25,372 bases of DNA from Bacillus sp. JCM 19058. GTDB taxonomy: Bacteria > Bacillota > Bacilli > Bacillales_H > Bacillaceae_D. Where the stretch lies: positions 1 through 25,372 of the forward strand of contig BAXO01000077.1 in NCBI GenBank assembly GCA_001310555.1, in the 5' to 3' direction. A model generated the notes under the pieces. The model had not been told where the DNA came from. It saw only the letters and a program-made list of their open reading frames with translations, and did no database searches. Position numbers and translations under genes: made by a program. This document shows positions 1 to 8,900 of the stretch, in pieces (position 1 is the first letter of the stretch; each line of letters opens with the position of its first letter).

Positions 1-24
1 CGAACGGCATGCTTTTTATATTGC

Positions 25-1693
25 TCACACTTCCATAATGATTGGTAAAATTACCGGACGACGTTTTGTTCGTTCAAACAAAAAGCGGCTAAGCCCTTCA
101 CGAACATTGCTTTTCAAGGAAGACCATTCACTCACTTTTTCGTTCAGGCATTTATTTAATATATCACTAACAAGCTCATTGGCTTCTTCCAGAAGCTGCT
201 CGGATTCGCGCACATAAACAAAGCCTCGCGAAATAATGTTAGGCCCTGAAAGGATGACGCCTGTCTTTTTGTTTAATGTTACGACAACAACCAGAATACC
301 GTCCTTCGACAATAAGCGGCGATCTCGTAATACGATATTTCCGACATCACCGACGCCAAGTCCGTCAATTAATACGTTGCCGGATGGAACTTTACCTGCC
401 AGTCGTGCCTGTCCATTCGAAAACTCTACAACCTCACCTTTATCGACGAGAAAAATATTCTCATTTTTGACCCCTACGTTGAGCGCCAAACTCCGGTGAG
501 CATGAAGCATCCGGAACTCTCCATGGATCGGGACGAAATATTTTGGCTTGATCAGGTTAAGCATTAGCTTCAGCTCCTCCTGACTGCCGTGGCCGGAAGC
601 ATGGACCTGCGCGCTACCGTGTACAACCTCAGCACCAATTCGATGAAGCTTGTCAATGACAGCAGAAACCGACTTCTCATTCCCTGGAATCGCAGTAGCA
701 GCAATAATCACTGTGTCATGCGGTGTAATCGTAATTTGTCGATGTGCTCCTTTAGACATCCGGGTCAAGGCAGACATCGGCTCCCCTTGACTTCCCGTCG
801 TTAGGATCGCAATTTGGTGAGCTTGATATTTACTAACCTCATCAATTTCGACCATCAGGCCTTTCGGCATACTTAAGTATCCAAGTTTGGAAGCGATGCT
901 AATGACTCGAACCATGCTTTTTCCGACAACTGCGACTTTTCGCTTCGTCTTTACGGCTGCATCGATTACTTGCTGGATGCGGTGCACATTGGACGCAAAG
1001 GTCGTGACGATAATTCTCCCGTCCGTATGTTCAAATACTTCGGCTATTCCTTGACCGACTTCAGTTTCTGATTTCGTTAAACCGGGTCTTTCAGCGTTCG
1101 TGCTATCTGAAAGCAAACAGAGCACACCGCGCTCGCCGATCGCTGCCATTTTTCCGATATCTGCTTGTTTCCCGTCAACTGGAGTTTGGTCAAACTTAAA
1201 GTCCCCAGTATGGACAACTGCTCCCTGCTTCGTGTCAACACATACCCCTACAGAATCAGGAATGCTATGATTCGTGCGAAAAAAATGACACATTCGTTGA
1301 GCCGACCGTATCTTCGAGTTCTCATCGATCAGTTTCAGAGTCGTCTGGCGAGTCAATCCTGCTTCCTTTAATTTTTCTTCAACTAAGCCAAGGGTTAATT
1401 TTGTTCCGTAAACCGGTACGTTTACTTTTTTTTAATACATATGTCAAACCGCCAATGTGGTCCTCGTGTCCGTGCGTTAAAATAATTCCTTTCACACGTT
1501 CCTTTTGCTCAACGAGATAAGATACGTCAGGAATGACAATATCAATGCCGAGCATATCGTCATCAGGGAACATGAGTCCCGCATCAACGACTAAAATATC
1601 TTCATCTACTTCAATCCCGTACATGTTTTTCCCGATTTCTCCGACTCCTCCGAGGGCAAATACACGTACTTTTTCAGTTTGTTCATTTGACAA
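25..1693 (-). CDS. rnjB: Ribonuclease J2 (RNase J family), one frameshift
   Basis: RNase J is a metallo-beta-lactamase/beta-CASP ribonuclease acting in mRNA decay and RNA maturation, usually as a J1/J2 complex. The N-terminus carries ALGGVGEIGKN and the metal-binding motif LTHGHEDHIGG. Further on are RTNHSIPDSVGV, HTGDFKFDQTP, HASGHGSQEELKL and PIHGEFRM, and the protein ends in PIIMEV as B. subtilis J2 does. The start is a TTG at 1693, eight bases after a strong AGGAGG; no other start fits. The reading frame breaks at an 8-base T run (1426-1433). Seven bases restore KKVNVPVYGTKLTLGLVEEK and a protein of about 555 residues, normal for the family. J2 rather than J1 is inferred from position next to dapA and from overall similarity. 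Unlike B. subtilis dapA-rnjB, a terminator and a pseudogene separate it from dapA, so it probably has its own promoter. Confidence 0.93.
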
Positions 1694-1842
1694 TTGCTGT
1701 TCCTCCTAATTTTTTTCAATGGAAATTTTCCTTTCACGTCGTCTTATGAATTGAACCGAGAGCGCAGTGTCCATGTTCACACACTTTAATTTGAAACCCA
1801 GACTAAACAGACAACAGCCTCTCGATCAATCATAAAAAAAAC

Positions 1843-1872
1843 ATAGTAAATAAAGCGTTTTTACTTTGACAA
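1843..1872 (-). promoter_or_regulatory. Candidate sigma-A promoter for rnjB
   Basis: On the minus strand TTGTCA (1867-1872) is followed after 18 bases by TACTAT (1843-1848). The -35 is a five-of-six match and the -10 four of six. It lies about 150 bases upstream of the rnjB TTG. The terminator at 2908-2945 cuts rnjB off from dapA, so some promoter is needed here. The region is A/T-rich, so a chance match is possible. Confidence 0.4.
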
Positions 1873-1910
1873 AAAAACGCATCAATCCGTCCTCTTCCTT
1901 GGCATAGATA

Positions 1911-1946
1911 GAGAAAAAGAAAAAGTGGCAGGCGAATCTCGCTGCC
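1911..1946 (-). terminator. Terminator-like hairpin upstream of rnjB
   Basis: The minus strand can fold GGCAGCGA/TCG-CTGCC with a GAT loop and one bulged C (1927-1946). It is followed by ACTTTTTCTTTTTCTC. This looks like a Rho-independent terminator for transcription coming from the dapA side. No intact gene now ends just before it, so it may be a relic or may guard rnjB against read-through. Confidence 0.4.
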
Positions 1947-2136
1947 GATTTTCAACCCGTACGAATCACTTAAGTAACAGTATACCCGATCTCAAGAAAC
2001 AAAAACAAGCGCGAACTTTATCCTATGTAAAAAAAAAGGTATTTGTCCTGACTTTAACTTTAAGGCTTAAGGCCCCCTTCTCAAAACAGAGCATAGATTA
2101 GCGTTAACGAACTGGAAGTAGAGCAGCAAGCGGAAA

Positions 2137-2880
2137 ATGAAAAGCGGAAGCGAAGGCGACGTCATTTTATCAACAGAAAAGCAAGTAAAAAAAGAAGGAA
2201 ATGCAGTCCTACGGGGCACCTCACGTTCACGACATGTTAAACCATCTTAAAAGGCTACGGTTTGCCAAAGTACCTCAGGTGCTTGGCTCAGGCTATGCAC
2301 CGGATGGACGAGAGCGGTTAACCTATTTGGAGGGAGAAGTGGTTCATCCCTTCCAATAGAGCGATAGGCTGTCGTGAAGGTCGGGCAGCTGGTCAAACGG
2401 CTCCACGATTGCATATGTACACGCAAACGGGTGCGAAATGGCAGCTTGGTTTCTTCATAGCATTGGCTGCTCAAAAAAAAGTGATGAGTCATGGGGGACA
2501 TTGCTCCCTGGAATACACTGACTAAAAGCGGGATGCCGATTGCCTTCATCGATTGGGAATGCGGCCCTGTCGATCCTCTATACGAGCTCGCCCGGATATG
2601 CTAGTTAATTTTCCTAGCCCATGATAATGATGATGTCGCTGAGCTTCATCACTTGCACCGTTAAAGGTGCGGGCAAGGCAGGTCCGCCTTAGTGTTGACA
2701 GCTATGGATTAACAGCTTCAGATATGAAAGGGATGTTTGAACGGATCGTGGAAGTCGCTATCCACGAAACAGCAAATGAGGCGATCGAAGCGAAGATTAC
2801 ATTGGAATCCGTCGGGGCGTGCTCGTGCGGCTGCCTGGATGATGCGGCATCGAATTGAGCTCGAGCAAGCTCTAACTTAA
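2137..2880 (+). pseudogene. Decayed aminoglycoside/choline-phosphotransferase-family (APH) gene
   Basis: This is the only gene-like stretch on the plus strand. Three-frame reading gives the order of an APH-type kinase: GDVILSTEKQVKKEG near 2155, VHDMLNHLKRLRF, KVPQVLGSGYAPDGRERLTY with LEGEVVHPF at 2228-2353, KVGQLVKRLHD, the catalytic loop HGDIAPWNT (from 2490), MPIAFIDWECGPVDPLYELA with the metal-binding Asp (about 2548), and a C-terminal ARAAAWMMRHRIELEQALT ending at a TAA (2878-2880). The Brenner loop HxDxxxxN and the IDWE motif are complete. The gene is broken by in-frame TAG codons at 2357 and 2602 (the second probably from a TGG), a TGA at 2375, and extra G bases at 2493-2497 and about 2815. 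Nonsense codons cannot come from run-length errors, so real decay is likely. Substrate unknown; similarity is to the broad phosphotransferase family, not to a known resistance enzyme. About 248 codons, near normal length. Confidence 0.75.
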
Positions 2881-2907
2881 AAAAAATTATGATTAATCGA
2901 TACAACG

Positions 2908-2945
2908 AACAAACGCTTCTTGACCCGATTCAAGAAGCGTTTGTT
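2908..2945. terminator. Bidirectional terminator between dapA and the pseudogene
   Basis: A perfect 16-base-pair stem (2908-2923 with 2930-2945) encloses the loop CCCGAT. It begins 28 bases after the pseudogene stop and ends 11 bases beyond the dapA stop, so it can serve both converging units. T-tracts are short: TTCGTTGT on the minus strand, with a longer T run only 20 bases further. Confidence 0.75.
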
Positions 2946-2956
2946 TAGATGAACTT

Positions 2957-3828
2957 TTATTCGAGTTCGTTTAGCTTAGCAGCAATAGTTTGGCGCTGCT
3001 CGACTCCGGGTGGAACGAGCGGTAACCGGACGCTGCCTACGTCCAGTCCTTTTAGCTGTAGAGCAACTTTGACACAAGTTGGATTTGGAGCAATAAATAA
3101 ACTTTTCATCGCCGGCAGGAGGGAACGATGAAGGCCCGCGGCTTGATGAACGTCTCCCCGTTTAAAGGCTTGGATCATTGTCTGCATTTCGTTACCGATA
3201 ATGTGAGAAGCAACTGATACGACACCATCCCCACCTATAGCCATAACAGGCAGTGTTAGTGAGTCGTCACCACTATAGACGCGGAAATCATCCTCCGTCC
3301 TCTCGATAATTTCACCGATTTGCTCTAAATTTTCACTCGCCTCTTTCACCGACGTAATGTTAGCAATTTCAGACAGCGCAATGGTCGTTTCTGCTGTCAT
3401 ATTAACAGAAGTACGGCCTGGCACATTATAGAGCATTACCGGAAGCGTGGTCGCTTCCGCAATCTCTTGAAAATGGGCATATAGTCCGTCCTGGGAAGGT
3501 CTGTTGTAATATGGGACAACAGCCATAATCCCATCCACTCCGAGCACGGTCGCCTTTTTCGTCAATTCGACAGAGGCGTATGTGTTATTGCCGCCAGTCC
3601 CTGCAATGATAGGAATACGGCCATCCGTTTTTTCAACTACAAATTGAAACATGGCAAGCTTCTCTTCCGTTGTCAGTGTTGGAGACTCGCCTGTCGTCCC
3701 ACATACGATTAATGCGTCTGAGCCATTTGCTATTAAATAATTGACCAACTTTTCCGTTTTCGAAAAGTCAATATTTCCTTTTTGATCGAAAGGAGTAACC
3801 ATTGCCGTAATTATTTGGCCAAATCCAT
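2957..3828 (-). CDS. dapA: 4-hydroxy-tetrahydrodipicolinate synthase
   Basis: DapA condenses pyruvate with aspartate semialdehyde in the diaminopimelate/lysine pathway. Its product also feeds dipicolinate synthesis in the mother cell. Visible family marks are VTPFDQKGNIDF, CGTTGESPTL, MLYNVPGRTS with the catalytic Tyr, and SVKEASENL with the Schiff-base Lys. As read, the ATG at 3802 gives 281 residues lacking the N-terminal strand. Upstream, GAGGAG precedes an ATG at 3828. If the AAA at 3821-3823 is really four bases, the protein begins MDFGQIITAMVTPF, the expected N-terminus, with about 290 residues. I therefore place the start at 3828 with a one-base loss just after it. It is last in the asd-dapG-dapA group, 92 bases after dapG, and is followed by a strong hairpin. 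Confidence 0.95.
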
Positions 3829-3920
3829 GTATTTCAACTCCTCACTAATATTCTTATCAAACTGGCGAGACAGGACTTCTTCCCCGTGCGCTCAGGAACT
3901 TCCTTGCGGGCTTGGGCCGA

Positions 3921-5146
3921 CTACGCTTGTTCATTTGCCTTTTCCAAGTGAAACATTTGATGAAGCGCATTGACAGCTTTTTTCATATCTTCTTCTTTTA
4001 CGAGCACCCAGATTGTCGTATGCGAATCGGCTGATTGTAAAATTTGGATATTTTCGCGTGCTAATGCTGCGACAATTTTCGCTGTTACTCCAGGTACTCC
4101 CGTCATTCCGGCCCCAACAGCTGAAACCTTCGCGCAATGAGGATGAAGCTCCGGTTCAAAGCCCATCTCTTTTAACACAGCCTCGGCGCGCTCCGCGACT
4201 TCATCCAAAACGGTATAAACGACACCACGTGGATTAATGTTAATAAAATCGACGCTAATTTTTTTCTGCGGCCATCGCCTTAAAAACCTTTTCCTGCAAA
4301 TCGTATTGCCCTTCCTTGGCAAATACTTTAATTTGCGTCACATTCGCCAAGTGAGCGATACCCGTAATTAGCCGTTCCTGTACATCCTGAGCATTCATTT
4401 CAGAAAGAATGGAAGTAACAAGCGTTCCTTTTTGCTCAGAGTGTGTCGAGCGGATATGGATCGGAATTTTCGCCTGCATCGCAATTTCGACAGCCTCGGA
4501 TGAATAACCTTCGCCCCTTGGTAAGCCATATTGCAGATTTCGTTATACGTCATCGTATTGAGCGCACGCGCATCGGCGACGATCCGCGGATCGGCAGTCA
4601 TTACACCGTTGACATCAGTGAAAATGTCGACCCATTCAGCATGGACAGCCGCTGCTAAAGCGATCGCCGATGTATCACTGCCTCCCCGACCAAGCGTCGT
4701 TACCTCTCCAGTTTTTGATTGGCCTTGAAAACCGGCAACGACAAGGACTTCCTGCTCCTGAAGCAGCTTTCGCAAATGTCCCGATTTCATCTCGAGGATT
4801 TTTGCCTGCGTAAATTCGTCATTCGTTCGAAAGCCAGCTTGGGCACCAGTTATAGCCGTCGCTTTTACACCGAGTCCATTTAACATCTCGGAAAAAAACG
4901 ACAGCGGAAATCGTCTCCCCGCATGAGACGAGCATATCAAGCTCTCGCTTGGATACGCTTGAATGATCGACGAGTTGCAGGAGCGTATCCGTTGCATAAG
5001 GCGCACCCATTCGGCCCATCGCTGAGACGACAACGATAACCTTGTAGCCTTCCTGCACCGACTTGTGCACATGCTTAGCTGCTTTTTTTACGTATGTCTT
5101 CATCCTTTACAGATGTTCCGCCAAACTTTTGAACAATTATTTTCAT
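3921..5146 (-). CDS. dapG: Aspartokinase I (DapG type), four frameshifts
   Basis: Aspartokinase phosphorylates aspartate, the first step to DAP, lysine, threonine and methionine. The kinase domain shows VQKFGGTSV at the start, SCGETISAVVFSE, GAQAGFRTNDE, GFQGQS, RGGSDTSAIALAAA and YQGAKVIHPRAVEIAM. Two ACT domains follow, containing GTLVTSI and GAGMTGVPGVTAKI. The ATG at 5146 follows GAGTGGG. Four indels interrupt the frame: extra T in the 7-base runs 5083-5089, 4892-4898 and 4259-4265, and a lost C at 4494-4495. Correcting them gives one protein of about 408 residues, normal for monofunctional aspartokinase. Assignment to DapG (in B. subtilis the DAP-controlled isozyme) rests on the asd-dapG-dapA order; lysC-type enzymes are similar. 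No lysine riboswitch is visible upstream. Confidence 0.92.
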
Positions 5147-5252
5147 ATACACCCACTCATTTTAAGGTTACGAAGCTTCAGCGACTATTGTTTTAAACAC
5201 TTTTGTCAAAGAGCTGTATGTTGATTTGGTGCTCACCGTTATTTCGAAATTC

Positions 5253-6292
5253 CTATGAAAGTAGCTTTAAATTTACTAGACTTTCGGCAATTTGAATAGA
5301 ATTCCAGGAAGCTCCTTTTACGAGATTATCAGAAACGATCCAAAGGTGATAGCCGTGCTCACGATCAAGGTCGCGGCGTATCCGTCCGACGAACACATCC
5401 TTTTTGCCGACGCATTCAGAAGCGAGCGGATATACTTGATTGCTCGGATCGTCCTGAAGCGTAATTCCCGGAGCAGCAGCAAGCAACTTTCTTATGTCTG
5501 ATACAGCAGCTCCCGCCCGTTCAGTCTCGATATAGACGGATTCAGAATGTCCTGTTTCAATCGGGAGCCTGACACACGTCGCCGCTACTTCCAATTGCTC
5601 CATATGCATAATTTTTTTCGTTTCATTGATCATTTTCATTTCCTCGAAGGTAAAGCCGTTATCCTGGAACACATCGATTTGCGGAACGGCATTAAAAGCA
5701 ATTTGGTAATGCTTTTTATCCCCGCTTACCGGGAGAACCTCAGCTTTTGCCGGCTCTCCGGCCAAGATCGCTTTACTTTGCTCCATCAATTCGTCTATCG
5801 CCTCAAGTCCGGCACCTGAAACGGCTTGATAGGTCGAAACAAGGACTTTTTTCAAGCCGTATGCTTGCCTAATCGGTTCGAGCGCTACGACCATTTGAAT
5901 CGTCGAGCAATTTGGATTGGCGATAATCCTTGATGGCTATGGAGATCCGCCTCGTTTACTTCAGGTACAACGAGCGGCACCTCTGGGTCCATTCGGTAAG
6001 CACTCGTATTATCGATGACAATCGCTCCTCGTTTCACCGCTTCGGGAGCAAGTGCTTTCGATATAGAGCCCCCTGCGCTGAAGAAAGCAAGCTGAACTCC
6101 TGTAAACGAATCGGGTGTAGCTTCCTCAACCTGATAGTCCTTCCCTTTAAAATGAATCGTCTTTCCTGCTGATCGTTTTGACGATAAAAGTTTTAAACTG
6201 GCAATCGGAAAATTGCGTTCCTCCAGCATTTTTAACATTTGTTGACCGACTGCTCCCGTCGCTCCGACTAGAGCGACATGATAATTTGTCAT
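5253..6292 (-). CDS. asd: Aspartate-semialdehyde dehydrogenase, one frameshift
   Basis: Asd reduces aspartyl phosphate to aspartate semialdehyde with NADPH, the branch point for DAP/lysine and threonine. The N-terminus [17 protein letters not shown] is the nucleotide-binding fold. SSKRSAGK and FFSAGGSIS follow. The catalytic Cys lies in NPNCSTIQ, encoded at 5893-5923 but only in the corrected frame. The C-terminal half has [30 protein letters not shown] and [18 protein letters not shown] single-base loss at about 5927 (GGATTATC for GGAATTATC) splits the gene right before the catalytic Cys; repairing it gives about 346 residues, the usual size. The ATG at 6292 follows AGGGGAGAG. It starts the asd-dapG-dapA group and has its own candidate promoter. 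Confidence 0.95.
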
Positions 6293-6349
6293 GATGCAAC
6301 TCTCCCCTTCCAGTGTACCTAATAAGACAATTAATCCGATACTTCCACG

Positions 6350-6358
6350 ATTATAGCA
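6350..6358 (-). promoter_or_regulatory. Extended -10 promoter for asd-dapG-dapA
   Basis: The minus strand reads TGCTATAAT, a perfect TATAAT with the extended TGn motif, about 58 bases before the asd ATG. No good -35 is present 17 bases upstream, where an 8-base A/T run lies (6366-6373). Extended -10 promoters can do without one. It fits a vegetative sigma-A promoter serving the lysine/DAP genes independently of the sporulation-controlled dpaAB upstream. Confidence 0.55.
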
Positions 6359-6554
6359 TATTATGAAAAAAAATTGCGGTGATAAAGTGAAACTAATGCC
6401 GCATATTGCTCGAGACAAGCTGCTCTTATTTTAGCATGTCTGCTGTCGTTTGCTAACCTTGGTTTGTGAAAGTTCGGACCGCCCGATTCCGAGCGTTTTG
6501 CAGCTATGCTATGGGAAAATACTCTAACTTTGCCTTATTGGGAAGGGAAAAAGA

Positions 6555-7155
6555 CTACAATTGATCGTTAAACCTTTCAACGAGCACAGGCTGGTACTGC
6601 CTCCCGTCCATTGCCGCTTCTACTGTATCGACTAATGCTTCCATTCTTGCGACTAAAGAGTTTGGCTTCTGGACTGGATTGTCTTGCCCAAATGGAATGA
6701 AGTAAATGTTTTTCGTCGCCATCAGCCTCATAATATTGACTCCGTTCAAACCGAGTGCGTCGTTCGTTGATATTCCTAAGACAACAGGCTTTCCGTTCCG
6801 CAAGGTCGCTTTTGCTCCCATAAGCACTGGTGAGTCTGTCAAAGCGTTAGCGAATTTGCTCGTTGAATTACCCGTCATCGGTGCAATGATCATGCAATCG
6901 ACCGGGGTTTTTGGGCCGAATGGCTCAGCTTTTACAATGGAATCGACGATCGGCTCGCCGGTAATTTCCTGAATTTTTTTCAAGCCAGTCGGCGCTGTCT
7001 CCAAACTTTGTGTCCGTCGTTTGAACCGTATAACTGACAAATGGAGTCACCTTTGCTCCTAATTCGACAAGCTTTTTCATTTCTGGCAGCACGATATCAT
7101 ACGTACAATGAGAACCTGTCAACCCGAATCCGATATGTTTATCTTGCCAAGACAT
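6555..7155 (-). CDS. dpaB: Dipicolinate synthase subunit B, one frameshift
   Basis: DpaB (SpoVFB) is the flavoprotein-like subunit that, with DpaA, oxidises dihydrodipicolinate to dipicolinic acid in the mother cell for spore core heat resistance. Family marks are IGFGLTGSHCTYD, DCMIIAPMTGNSTSKFANAL, TDSPVLMGAKATLR, LNGVNIMRLMATKN and YFIPFGQDNP. Of two in-frame ATGs, that at 7155 is preferred because it lies seven bases after AAAGGAGG; the one at 7161 is only one base from it. A 7-base T run (6974-6980) shifts the frame; six bases join ADWLEKIQEITGEPIVDS and give about 200 residues, as expected. It starts 13 bases after dpaA ends, so the two are co-transcribed from the sigma-K promoter. Confidence 0.94.
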
Positions 7156-7168
7156 CTTCATTCCTCCT

Positions 7169-8052
7169 TTACGTTTCCTGATCCTTTATTAACTCAACCA
7201 AAACCTTAGCTAATATTTGTCCTGCTGTCTTTGGAGCAACAATTCCGGGCAATCCCGGGGCGAGCAGCGCTTTGACTCCTCGTTTTTCGGCAAATTGAAA
7301 ATCAGTACCGCCCGGCTTCGATGCTAAATCGATAATCAGTGCGTGTAGCGGCATTTCAACAAGGACTTCTGCAGTGATAATTGGTGCTGGGACGGTATTA
7401 ATGCACAGGTCAACATTTTTCAATTCCTGAGCAAGCGATTCGGTGTGAAATGCGTGCAGACCCATTTCAGTAATTCGTGCTAGCAATTGACTATCTCTGG
7501 CACCAACTTGACTTTCGCGCCAAGCGCAGAAAAGGTTCGTGCCAATGTCATTCCCACTCTGCCTAATCCGACAATCGCAACGTTTGAGCCGTGAATCATA
7601 ATATCGGTATGCTGGGTCGCCATCATAATCGTCCCTTCCGCCGTTGGAATCGAATTATAAATGGCCACATCATCTCGTTCCATCAGCTTCACAAGCCGAC
7701 GTTCGGCAAGCTCAACGCTACGGTCTAAAAAAAATGATTGCTAATTCCGGAATAAATTACACAATGCTTCGGGGATTGACAAAATTGGTACTCTGACATC
7801 TTCAAGACTTCATCTGAAAAAAAACCGTGTCAATTTCACCTTCATCACTCATCCGTTAACTGGCAGTAAAATGGCGTCCGCCGTCCCCCATTCGACTTCG
7901 TCGATTGCTTTTTTAACCGCTCCAGTGAATCCGTCATCAAGCTGTTCAAATCCAACTAAGGAAATTCTTGCATTCAGGATAGAAAGCGTACGTATAATCT
8001 CAAGCTGTCTGGCATCGCCCCCGATAATGACGACATGTTTTCCTGTTAACAT
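7169..8052 (-). CDS. dpaA: Dipicolinate synthase subunit A, four frameshifts
   Basis: DpaA (SpoVFA) is the NAD(P)-binding subunit of dipicolinate synthase. It begins MLTGKHVVIIGGDARQLEII. The middle part contains CVIYSGISN, RDDVAIYNSIPTAEGTIMMA and GLGRVGMTLARTF, a Rossmann motif. The end has IDLASKPGGTDF and LLAPGLPGIVAPKTAGQI. The ATG at 8052 follows AAAGGGGAG. Breakpoints are a lost base at about 7852, 8-base runs at 7817-7824 and 7727-7734 (six bases each restore the family spacing), and a lost base at about 7507. With these fixed the protein is about 294 residues, matching B. subtilis SpoVFA. A consensus sigma-K promoter lies about 85 bases upstream. Confidence 0.94.
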
Positions 8053-8134
8053 GTTAGCTCCCCTTTCCTTCCAAGTCGCTTTACGCTTTATGGCTACTGT
8101 ATTCTCAGGAGGGATGAACAGCAGCAATTCAAAA

Positions 8135-8162
8135 TAGCATATGTAATCGGAGCCTAATGGGT
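8135..8162 (-). promoter_or_regulatory. Sigma-K promoter for dpaA-dpaB
   Basis: On the minus strand, AC (8161-8162) is followed by exactly 17 bases and then CATATGCTA (8135-8143). This is a complete match to the classic sigma-K consensus AC-N17-CATANNNTA. It lies about 83 bases before the dpaA start. The B. subtilis spoVF operon is known to be transcribed by sigma-K in the mother cell, so position and motif agree. Confidence 0.82.
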
Positions 8163-8472
8163 GATGAATGATTCGCCTTACGCTCCCTCAATGTTCAGGA
8201 ATAACACAAGATAGCGGCTTGTCCGTTTCTGCGGTTTGCCACGCTTTATAGCAGCGCATAGGCGGCTTTCCCGCAACGAGTGAACGGGCTCATTTTTCGA
8301 TTTTCGTGCAAGATGGTATGCTTCTTACTAGTCTTACCGCAATAGAATGTACTCGTTAACTATCGCTTAGTCCTAAGGAATCGGTGATTTTCAAGTCATT
8401 GAAGCTCTGTTCATTGCCTTTTCAATCATCTGCTCAGCTGTCTTAACATAAAGCTTGTTCATATGATCCTCG
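8163..8472. other. Intergenic region between ymxH and the dpaA promoter
   Basis: About 310 bases between the ymxH terminator and the sigma-K promoter. No frame gives a protein-like reading on either strand. I see no repeat or strong structure. Confidence 0.6.
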
Positions 8473-8501
8473 CAAAAAAACATACAGCAAAGGCTGTACG
8501 T
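8473..8501 (-). terminator. Terminator of ymxH
   Basis: The minus-strand RNA folds ACGTACAGC with GCTGTATGT (nine pairs, one G-U) around a CTTT loop at 8480-8501, directly followed by seven T. It starts five bases after the ymxH stop, so it is a standard Rho-independent terminator and separates ymxH from dpaA. Confidence 0.85.
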
Positions 8502-8506
8502 TCGTT

Positions 8507-8746
8507 TCAAAAATCGGAAATATCGATAATAATCATATCCTGGCCTATTTTCTTAATCTGCTGCCAATATACCGTGACCTCATTATCCTTTTTTCCAAAA
8601 CCAAACCAGCGCATTGTCGGAATCATAAAGGCTTCGATTTCGCCGGTTTCTTCGTTAATGAGCAAATCCGTTTGGCCGAGTATCCCTAAGCGCTCACCCT
8701 TTTGAAAATCAATAATTTCTTTGTTGCTCATTTCGCTTAAGCGCAA
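8507..8746 (-). CDS. ymxH: YlmC/YmxH family PRC-barrel protein
   Basis: A 79-residue intact protein starting MRLSEMSNKEIIDFQKGERL and containing LINEETGEIEAFMIP and FGFGKKDNEVTVYW. It is a single PRC-barrel domain of the YlmC/YmxH sporulation-associated family; its molecular role is not established. The start is a TTG at 8746, eight bases after AAAGGGG; no ATG is upstream in frame. It sits between mlpA and dpaA as in B. subtilis, but strong terminators flank it on both sides. It must therefore have its own promoter within 8747-8797, where I see no clear sigma-A box, or receive read-through. Confidence 0.88.
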   Translation of the reverse strand: MRLSEMSNKEIIDFQKGERLGILGQTDLLINEETGEIEAFMIPTMRWFGFGKKDNEVTVYWQQIKKIGQDMIIIDISDF

Positions 8747-8797
8747 TTCGTCAACCCCTTTATTCCTAATTTCTAACCAGTCTATGACAGGCTAATG

Positions 8798-8834
8798 AAA
8801 AAAAAGACCAGCTTCACGTAAGCTGATCTTTTTT
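8798..8834 (-). terminator. Terminator of mlpA
   Basis: The minus strand folds AAAAAAGATCAGCTT with AAGCTGGTCTTTTTT (15 pairs, one G-U) around ACGTG at 8800-8834, and runs into eight T (8798-8805). The plus-strand version has a C-A mismatch at the same place, so the structure is tuned for the minus strand. It lies between mlpA and ymxH. Confidence 0.85.
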
Positions 8835-8900
8835 GACGCAAGGCGTGCGGCTAGTCGTAAAGGATAAAGTCGTTCATAGAACAAAAGCCTTGGCACTCAT

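Larger units (their letters stand above)
1694..2136. other. Intergenic region between rnjB and the phosphotransferase pseudogene
   Basis: About 440 bases without a recognisable protein. It holds the rnjB ribosome-binding site, the candidate promoter at 1843-1872, the hairpin at 1911-1946 and several long A runs, for example around 2031-2040. I saw no homology to known genes in any frame. Confidence 0.6.

Noticed and set aside
5156..5220. Perfect TTGACA on the minus strand between asd and dapG, a possible dapG promoter.
   Set aside because: Seventeen and eighteen bases downstream the sequence is AGTCGC/GTCGCT, not a -10 box, and no other suitable spacing works. Co-transcription with asd is simpler.
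3829..5252. Lysine riboswitch or other metabolite leader for dapG/dapA.
   Set aside because: The gaps are about 90 and 106 bases, too short for a lysine riboswitch, and show no terminator-like structure.
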